Made by a program: the position numbers and the translations under genes. This document shows positions 55,626-64,000 of a stretch of 64,000 nucleotides of DNA, piece after piece. Each line of letters begins with the position of its first letter. Position 1 is the stretch's first letter. This DNA is from Molanna angustata (Eukaryota > Arthropoda > Insecta > Trichoptera > Molannidae), in the NCBI GenBank assembly GCA_963576475.1, contig OY754975.1:23647454-23711453 (forward strand). Direction: 5' to 3'. Below the pieces are notes generated by a model, which had not been told where the DNA came from, searched no databases, and saw only the letters and a list, made by a program, of their open reading frames with translations.

Positions 55626-57251
55626 ACCAATCTCCTGGCGTACTTTGTGGATAATATTTAAACCAAAGTAAAGTCTCTTACATTGGTTTTCTATGTTATA
55701 CACAAGTTATCTATCTCTTAACGAAATGAATATAGCATATTATCATTTATTGCAATGTTAATACATCTCAAACACCATGTGTTTTAAAATTGACTATTAA
55801 TATCTTTTGATATTACATATACTTAATACACATTTTATCGATAGGAGTTTGAACTCAATAATTCATCTTTTATTTATTAATTGGCTTTGTGAGTATTATG
55901 CTTTGAATACAAATTCTTCGCAAAATAAAAATATTTAATTTTCAGCTGTTGTTAAGCGCATAATGAAAAATCATGTAAAACAGCCAGAATAAGATATTCT
56001 GGTTCAACAAGAACTAAATTCAATGTTCTGTGAAAATTTATTTAATTCCTACAAGGCATTCGATTCGTCTATTAGGATCATTTCAACCGAAAAAGACAAT
56101 CTGTTTGAACTGCCTTAACTTTATGTAAAATAACTGTTGACATTAATACAGGACAAACCAAGTGAGGTCGACAATTGTAATGTTTATAAGTAAAAATAAA
56201 GAAAAAAGAGGAATACTACAAAAATAATGAAATAAGTATAATAAAAATGGCTTTAAATAATTATCCGCTGAAAAGCTTCAAAACGAAATCATCGTCCCGT
56301 TTCAAGGAATAAATTTTCGTGGATTGTTAAAATATGGTATTTTTTTCTAGTAAAACAAGTAAATAAAAAAATGGTATATATTTTTAAGCGCTATGTTATC
56401 GTTGAAATCAAAATCACAAAAGATAATACACATTTAAAAGGCTTTTAAGCTACGATTTTTATATTAAATAATTCAGACTGACGAAGATAATCGTATGGAC
56501 GAGATAACTGAAAAAAATTTGGCTAGAGCAAAGCTGTTATAAAAGTATATCTTTTTTTCATAAAAAAAGAAAAATAAAATACCCGAAAGACATTAAGGTA
56601 AATATGTATGTAGACATACTAAAAATACAAATGAAGTGAAGGATTGAATATTTAAATATTGTATTAAAAGGACAGAAATTATATTGAATAATGGCCAACA
56701 GAAAAACCCAATATTAACTATTCTAATGGTAATAATAATGGAGAAGTATTAAAATCTATTTGTACATTAATTAAAGGAATGATGCTGTAACATATTACTC
56801 TATTTAACTCTAATATTTCAAGATTATCTAATTTTTTACCTTTTCATAAACTATGTATGAGATTGATCCCGGTTTGTGAGTTAAACGAATGCTCACTCTC
56901 AATTAAATTTGTCGCAAAGTTCGAAGTGTTTTTTTTTTAAACTGAAACACGCAAGATGATTTTTTAAGGCGTGTATTTTAAGACAGCAATTATATTGAAT
57001 AATGGCCAATAGAAAAGCCCGATCTGAGGATGCTCAGCACAGAGCGATACCAGTGAATGGGAGTCGCATTTGTGAAAAATTTAAATAGAACTATAATTTA
57101 AATATATTTTTTTTCATAATTCTAGTTTTTTTTTGTCAATGTACATAATATTATATCATCTTTTTTTCTTGTTATAAGTAACTGCTTTGTTAAATGTTAA
57201 CTGCTTGTCTCAAAAAAAAGTTGTTTTTATGAGAATCCAGTGAATTGTATG
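55626..57251. other. No gene seen
   Basis: AT-rich DNA. TTATATTGAATAATGGCCAA followed by AGAAAA occurs at about 56681 and 56991, a short repeat pair. Nothing else is recognised. Confidence 0.5.
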
Positions 57252-57784
57252 TAAAGCGCATTTTGCACGGACAAGGTTTAGGTTTTCAACGCGGTTTGTA
57301 CCGATCGTTTTTCGTAAAACAGAAATCTGTTAAATTATTCGTTGCCGACGAGTCAATATGGCTGCCGTTTGTGTTGTGTTGACTTTGACGTTCGCGGTAT
57401 CATTTGTTTATTTGGCATCTCTCGACCAGAGAGCAATGTTTTAAAACAAAAACAAAAAAGTGAGGGTCATAAAAAAATCAAATCGTGTCCAATTCAAATC
57501 AAATGTCGGGTAGTCAAAATGCAAGAAAACTAGAGAAAGATAAACTGAAGAAAAAAAAGATCACTGTTGAACGAAACGAGGAAGAAACGAAAAATTGAAT
57601 CTTGTTATTTTTCACATAAATGGCATAGTTATTTTTTTCGTAATTGAAATAATAGGGGTCGCAAATAAAGGAAAAAATAATACTCGTGCAAAGCGATGTT
57701 TTGAATAACCTGTATTTTGGATGCTGTTTTAAGCGTTGAAAATCGGACCGCGTTGAAAACCTCGTTCGTGTAGTGTGCGCCTAA
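57252..57784. mobile_element. PIF/Harbinger-like MITE, 527 bp
   Basis: The element spans 57255-57781 between TAA (57252-57254) and TAA (57782-57784). The ends are AGCGCATTTTGCACGGACAA and the inverse of GGCGCACACTACACGAACGA. Inside these, GTTTTCAACGCGGT is repeated in inverted orientation (57278 and about 57750). A 3-bp TWA duplication is typical of PIF/Harbinger. No transposase is present. A 28-codon frame at 57358-57444 starts MAAVCVVLTLTFAVS, hydrophobic but without other support. Confidence 0.68.
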
Positions 57785-58574
57785 TTCTAAGTATTCTTAG
57801 TATATTTATACAACTTTAAAAATGTCCTTTTTATCCAGTTGAACACATAAAAGCCACCAAAGGCATTAAATAGAAATAAAACCGAATTTAAAGTTCAAAT
57901 GCAGCCCCGAGGTAGGAAGTTTAAGGTGTATTATCCAACAATTTAATTTCCTCTTTGCTTCAGAATTTAATAAACAACTTCTTATACAGTGATATAAAGG
58001 TCTATCCGTGAAAATGAAATCAATTTAAATTAAATGAAAACAGCCTAACGGAATATTAATTCCCCTAATTAAAAGTTAAGGAAATGGATCCGTTTACAGA
58101 ACCAATTCTATTGACACATCCCTAATATATTCCTCGTGGAATCCTTTTCAAGCTTATTTATAACAAATGATTCACACTTTAAAAAGATAAATGGGTTTTA
58201 CATGTGTACAAAGTACATGTAGGTATCTATCTATCTTTAGTTTATGCATATTAGTGAACCCATTCACAAGTTTTCGATTTTAATAATTAAAACATATAAA
58301 TATTGTTATTTGATAATTTTTCTAATACAATATTGTTGTTTTGGGATTGACTATGGATGTGTTCCATTTGACAAGATTTTTCATTAAAAAATAATCAAAT
58401 TTTCGTAAGCAGTAGAATACTCCTGACGAAATGCAATGTGTATAGCTCAAAGATATTGACTGGTGTATAGCTCAAAGATATTAACCTGTAAGACTAGCGT
58501 CTACAATCCGCATTCACCATTCCGCAATCTGTTTCCGGTTGGCTCTATGATTGGTTGAGATCTCGTAGTATTAA
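57785..58574. other. No gene seen
   Basis: AT-rich DNA. GTGTATAGCTCAAAGATATT is duplicated at about 58439 and 58465. Confidence 0.5.
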
Positions 58575-58715
58575 GTCAAATGAGCTGTGAAATTTTATAT
58601 TAAATGCGAAAATGAAAAAAAAATATATAAATTTAATTTATAATTCAATTTATAAAGCAACTCACTCACGCGAGTCACAATTATTATTATAAACAAACTT
58701 GAACCTAACCTAAGA
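58575..58715 (-). repeat. Arm of the 8.7-10.0-kb long-inverted-repeat family
   Basis: GAGCTGTGAAATTTTATATT, AATGCGAAAATG, AAGCAACTCACTCACGCGAG and TGAACCTAACC follow the same order as the left arm at 8690-8960. Only one arm is recognisable. Confidence 0.55.
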
Positions 58716-58729
58716 ATGCAGAAAAGAAA

Positions 58730-58890
58730 AGCTGGGACTAGACGCTACTGTGTAAGTGCCAGCGATTTAACTTTTTTTCCACTAATAGAAATGTTTGAAG
58801 TGGATGAATATTTATACTTAGGAAGCATATTTCAGCATGATGGAAGATTAGAAAAAGATATTGAAAGAAGAGTATCGGAGAGGAGAGGTA
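58730..58890 (+). pseudogene. LINE polymerase-end fragment
   Basis: The frame reads FEVDEYLYLGSIFQHDGRLE then KDIERRVSE. This is the V--F-YLGS----DG--E-DI--RI module just after the polymerase domain of RTE-like LINEs. The rest of the 112-codon frame is unrelated. Confidence 0.65.
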
Positions 58891-59059
58891 CAAGTGCATC
58901 TTGTATTATTATAATGATCTATCGACCGAGATCTTGCGCTGCAAGTAATTTATTTTTAAAAGATTTTTCGTCCATTTTGGATTTTTTATCAATATTGTAC
59001 GGTTGTCGTGTTTTTCCTGTTGGGAATCAGAACATTCATTTACAAAACATATAGAATAA

Positions 59060-59330
59060 TACACCTAAATTCAATAAAATAAAAAAAGATTTTGGATTTA
59101 TGCAGTGGGTTGAATCTCCAACTCATGATCCTGGGGGTATTCTTGACGTGTTTATTTTTCGTAATGAATCTAAACCGGAAGAATGTAAAGTGGTTTACGT
59201 TGGTTTATCTGACCATCATATTACTGTCAGCAAAGTGAATTTCCGTACTCCGCCTCCAGTCTATGATGGAACCAAAATCGGTAGAGACTGGACATATATA
59301 ACGCGGAAGATTTTCTATATGCAGTCAAAC
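59060..59330 (+). pseudogene. LINE endonuclease-domain end
   Basis: The frame reads KKDFGFMQWVESPTHDPGGI, LDVFIFR, then VVYVGLSDHHITVSKVNF. PT-----LD-.....GLSDH--V is the conserved end of the apurinic-type endonuclease of LINEs, which nicks target DNA. The SDH motif holds the catalytic His. It is cut off on both sides. Confidence 0.75.
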
Positions 59331-59479
59331 ACTCACTTTTGTGTAACAATATATTCTTGTCAGAAAGTAACATAAATGAATTGATAATCACAAATAGACA
59401 TAACTGACTATTATTGACAATTTTGCACCTCATAAAACTAGAGTTCCCTGAAAGCAAAAGACAGACAGTAAATGGTTCG

Positions 59480-59660
59480 ACTCCGAGTGCCGCGTAAAAA
59501 AGAAGGAAATACGAAAGTGCAAGAGAATCTTTAGAATAGTATGTCCACAAGAATGGCTTACATCGCAGAACACATACAGAGTGATTATAAAGAACAAAAA
59601 ATCTGTTTATTGGAAGGAGAAAATTGAATCCGAAACTGCTGATTAAAAAAACTATGGAGT
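59480..59660 (+). pseudogene. LINE linker between endonuclease and polymerase
   Basis: One frame reads FDSECRVKKKEIRKCKRIFR then YRVIIKNKKSVYWKEKIESE. W-D-EC---K---RK--R......Y---IK-KK--YW--K----- is the usual linker of LINE polyproteins. It lies in the correct order after the endonuclease piece, so both may come from one decayed copy. Confidence 0.6.
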
Positions 59661-59869
59661 AATCTGAACAATGTGAGAGAGAAAACAGTCTCCAGCTCTA
59701 ATAAATCATTGAAGACTTCGCAGACTATTTCTGTAAGAAGGCAGAAGATATTCGAAAGTCTGTTAGTACTTGTGATGTACTTCCAATCCCGCAAAGAAAA
59801 CAATCTCAAAAATCAGTTCTCGATAAACTAAACTTGATAAATTAATGAGACGTGGATATGGCAGACGAC

Positions 59870-60070
59870 ACATTAAATTCGTATTAACGCGATTGAAATG
59901 CGGCCACTAAGACAAATGTGTGGTAAAACGATTTATGATAGAATAATAAATGAGGATAAAAGATGAGAATATATGATTACAAGAGATATCGTAAGTAAGA
60001 TGAAAATAAATGCCCTAAGGTGGATAGGCCACATAGAAAGAACGAGTGATCAATTTATTCCAAATTACCG
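59870..60070 (+). pseudogene. LINE carboxyl-end fragment
   Basis: The frame reads NAIEMRPLRQMCGKTIYDRI, INEDKR, a stop, then VSKMKINALRWIGHIERTSD. AVEM--LR-M-G-----R--N.........LRW-GH-ER is typical of post-polymerase LINE sequence. It probably belongs with the pieces at 59060-59660, the polymerase itself being lost. Confidence 0.7.
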
Positions 60071-60094
60071 ATATTTGCAGCCTAATAATAAGCA

Positions 60095-60192
60095 ATATTT
60101 GCGTGTGAAATTAATTTAAGTAAATTTCTTTCCTCTGTTGGTGATCGAACCCAGGACGCCCGCAGATAATCCAAACTGCTAAACAACTGTAT
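60095..60192 (-). mobile_element. tRNA-derived SINE, family B
   Basis: The minus strand reads GTTTAGCAGTTTGGATTATC then GCGGGCGTCCTGGGTTCGAT, an intact B box. The body AGAAATTTACTTAAATTAAT follows. It matches 38265-38355. Confidence 0.62.
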
Positions 60193-60194
60193 CG

Positions 60195-60475
60195 AATTAA
60201 AGTAAACTCATTGAGCTGGTTCGGAAGGATGTCTGATGAAGAAAATACACAGTGCGGATAAGAATGCAATGCATGGGAGCCGCCCACCATGTGAAGGGAT
60301 GGCACGACCATATGAACGATATCCTGAGAGACGGAAATTTTAGAAGCGTGAACAACAGACAATATGTATGAGACGATGCATGAATGTTGACGAGGCGATG
60401 CGTGCCAAGATAGAAAAACAAGGAATTTGGTTTTCTCTACCTACCCGTCGAGGGACATGGCGTATTGATATGTAA
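60195..60475 (+). pseudogene. LINE carboxyl end, family C, decayed
   Basis: Pieces in shifting frames read LSWFGRMSDEENTQC, then GSRPPCEGMARPYERYPERR, then a damaged NNR..., MNVDEAM and QDR. The order matches 44650-44978 on the opposite strand. At least three frameshifts are present. Confidence 0.62.
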
Positions 60476-61349
60476 GAATCTATGTGAGTGTGTATGTATG
60501 TGGGTGTGTATGTATGTTTGGGTGTATGTAAGTGTCTTGTTCTGGTGTGGGGTTTATTTGTTAAAACACATAATATATGCTACTTTATACTGTCTGGTTT
60601 ATTCCGTAGCAGAGCTCTTGGGTGAACAAGTACTTACACTGTTATATATGTACCTATCTGTATAGCGCGCGGAAGCGATAAGACGCCGCGAATCGCGTTT
60701 CTACCGTATTTATATCCTTTATCGGGGAAGGGGGCAATACCACGTATACTAATACACCACAGTAGGTATGTATGTATGTATGAATGTATGTATGTATTCA
60801 TATATGTATGTATGTACCTATGTTTGTATGTATGTATGTGTGTACGTTTCATTAAACCGAAATAAAGAAATAGGTACTTTTACTTACGAAACGATATTAA
60901 CAGATTCGGCTTTTCTGTAATAAATTGATTAAACAAATTATGTGAATTGAAACAATGTAATGAGGTCGAATGTGTGAGGTTCAGTAGCAAGCAATATGTA
61001 TGTAGGTAAGTACTGTATATGGGAATGGCACCACAAGACAGAGGTCAAGAAGTGATGTAGTATAAATTTTATATAAATATATTAACTTAACTCTAGTCGA
61101 TAACCAACTATTTACCACTAAACTTCACTTCAATGTTATGTAATTCGATACAGTTGTTTCAAAACATTCAATACAAGAAATTTTAACTTGTATTTGTAAT
61201 GAAGATATCTAGAAATATCACAATAATGTAAATTAAGGTAAATTTGACTGTATAAAATGTGTAATATATGGAATATAATTATGTCGTTTTGTTTGTATTA
61301 CTTTACTTTACTGTTTTATTTTACGTACTGCATATTATATACTCAGATT
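60476..61349. other. TATG microsatellite at 60762-60845; no gene
   Basis: GTATGTATGTATG-type repeats with interruptions lie at 60762-60845, with shorter TATG/TGTG runs at 60485-60530. A GC-richer patch at 60664-60720 contains GCGCGCGGAAGCGATAAGAC and is unassigned. Confidence 0.6.
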
Positions 61350-61420
61350 GGTGGTGGCAGGGCGCTTGGCGCGCTGGGTTAGTAATCCAGTGTTCGTGAG
61401 TTCGATTCCTGCCACGACCG
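61350..61420 (+). mobile_element. tRNA-like element / SINE head (family C)
   Basis: GGTGGTGGCAGGGCGCTTGG, CGCGCTGGGTTAGTAATCCA and GAGTTCGATTCCTGCCACGA give a D-arm-like stretch, a CTGG...CCAG arm and a good B box. The ends GTGGCAG and CTGCCAC can pair. It is the most tRNA-like of the three family C heads, but the A box is altered (GGGCGCTTGGCGC), so I call it a SINE head or tRNA pseudogene. Confidence 0.6.
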
Positions 61421-61518
61421 ATTTCGTTCACCTATAGTTCAAACATTTATGCTTAGTTTAGCGAATATACGAGGATGTACATATATGTATGTATTTTTTT
61501 AAGGACATATGAAATTCA

Positions 61519-63134
<1,616 letters not shown>

Positions 63135-63301
63135 CACCGTTAGTGTAAAACCGACGTAAGTGCAAATACTATAGTTTGGAGAAATGGGAGTATAAAGATT
63201 TCACATCGCTCGCAAAAATTGGGTTTTTGAAATAAATCAATGTGTTTTTGTTTATAAGTTTATTAAACCATGCTTTATTCATTGAACATATAAAAAAAAC
63301 A

Positions 63302-63500
63302 TTAAAACTATATCTTCTTCTTATTCTCAGCATAATCCCATCCACTCCTGGACGAAGGCCTCCTCCATCTCCTTCTAAGCCACTCTGTCTTGCGCTCTGA
63401 GCAACCAATTGACACCAGCATGATGGTTGATCTCATCCCTCCATCTCATGGGCGGTCTTCCAAACACCTTTGACTGTCATTCTTAGTCTCCAAGCCAACA
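63302..63500 (-). pseudogene. RTE-like LINE carboxyl end
   Basis: The minus strand reads RPPMRWRDEINHHAGVNWLL, RAQDRVA, stop, KEMEEAFVQEWMGLC, followed by GAATAAGAAGAAGA. This is the GRPP-RW-DEI...W-R-AQDR--W---EEAF-Q-W module with its GAA-type tail. The open frame at 63169-63408 is an out-of-frame shadow. Confidence 0.78.
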
Positions 63501-64000
63501 TTATCCTTCTTTATATAATTTTTCTTAAATTTGCAGTTGCTCGGTTTTAAATTTTCAGGGCACAAAAACATGTTGATATTTTTCAGTTACTTCACTATTA
63601 CATTTTTTATTTTTATCAAATATGGCAAAGGTTAAGTTAAAAAGGACAAATTTTGACCTTATTTAAATAATGTGAATCTACAAGAAGTCTTCTTCTTCTT
63701 CTTTTCTAGGCCTTAAGGCCTGTCCAAGAAGTCAATTATGCAAAAAAACTAAAATATACATCTTCTTTTGCTACAGTGACTAATACTGATTTTGTGTCAC
63801 AAGGTTTTTATAAAAATCATGGTGGATTTCTGGTATCACTCTTGACGTACATAGAGAAATCAGTTTTTTTTTTTTGCTTCAGATATCTTTGGTGGTTCTA
63901 TAAAAGCTTTACTCAATTGTGGTTCTATTGGACGTCCATGCTGACGCTGTCGTAAATTAATACTAAAAAACTCTTTCTGAGCATAGCTTGTTTTATAAGA
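63501..64000. other. No gene seen; RTE tail trace at 63690-63735
   Basis: CTTCTTCTTCTTCTTTTCTA then GGCCTTAAGGCCTGTCC at 63689-63724 is a minus-strand LINE end tail. The rest is AT-rich and unrecognised. Confidence 0.45.

Noticed and set aside
61350..61420. Functional tRNA gene
   Set aside because: The B box is good and the ends can pair, but the A box is altered and the same head occurs in degenerate copies elsewhere. A SINE head is more likely.

Overview
The window looks like intergenic chromosome from an insect, most probably a moth or butterfly. It is very AT-rich and has no prokaryotic gene layout. It contains TC...CTAG Helitrons of a lepidopteran type, tRNA-headed SINEs, many 5'-truncated LINE (non-LTR retrotransposon) ends and Penelope-type inverted terminal repeats. 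I found no complete host gene, rRNA, functional-looking tRNA or CRISPR array. Nearly all long open frames are microsatellite translations (TA runs read as Ile-Tyr) or LINE remnants. The order is inferred from repeat style, not from a host gene.

Layout. 0-8 kb: half of a dispersed repeat pair, a LINE end, a foldback, a 25-bp minisatellite, a hAT-type MITE with an 8-bp target duplication, a 63-bp tandem duplication, one small ORF with a signal-peptide-like start, and a Helitron. 8-17.5 kb: a LINE tail, a long-inverted-repeat element invaded by an RTE-like LINE that still has its 13-bp target duplication, a 500-bp TA run, and a Penelope-like palindrome carrying a hammerhead-ribozyme motif. An inverted LINE 3' UTR and a 67-bp minisatellite follow. 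17.5-30 kb: degenerate DNA with LINE and SINE fragments, two GC-richer islands, and an RTE copy split by a GC-rich 525-bp insert with a 10-bp target duplication.

30.2-36.9 kb: two Helitron-like units of 3.25 and 3.41 kb lie head to tail with the junction CTAG|TC and no host base between them. Each carries a private insertion for which the other shows the empty site. 37-54 kb: more LINE and SINE debris, a duplicated 156-bp open-frame unit whose differences all change the protein, three overlapping RTE pieces, and a repeat about 96% identical to one at 12.9 kb. 54.9-64 kb: a second Penelope-like palindrome inside a minisatellite, a Harbinger-like MITE, a decayed LINE, and an array in which TA runs alternate with Penelope-like inverted modules.

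The elements act together only as layered insertions. Relative ages can be read from nesting, target duplications and empty sites. The most interesting items are the tandem Helitrons and the three families of Penelope-like palindromes with hammerhead-type motifs. Two of those families share a paired change at core positions 3 and 8. All alignments were done by eye, so percent identities and borders are approximate.
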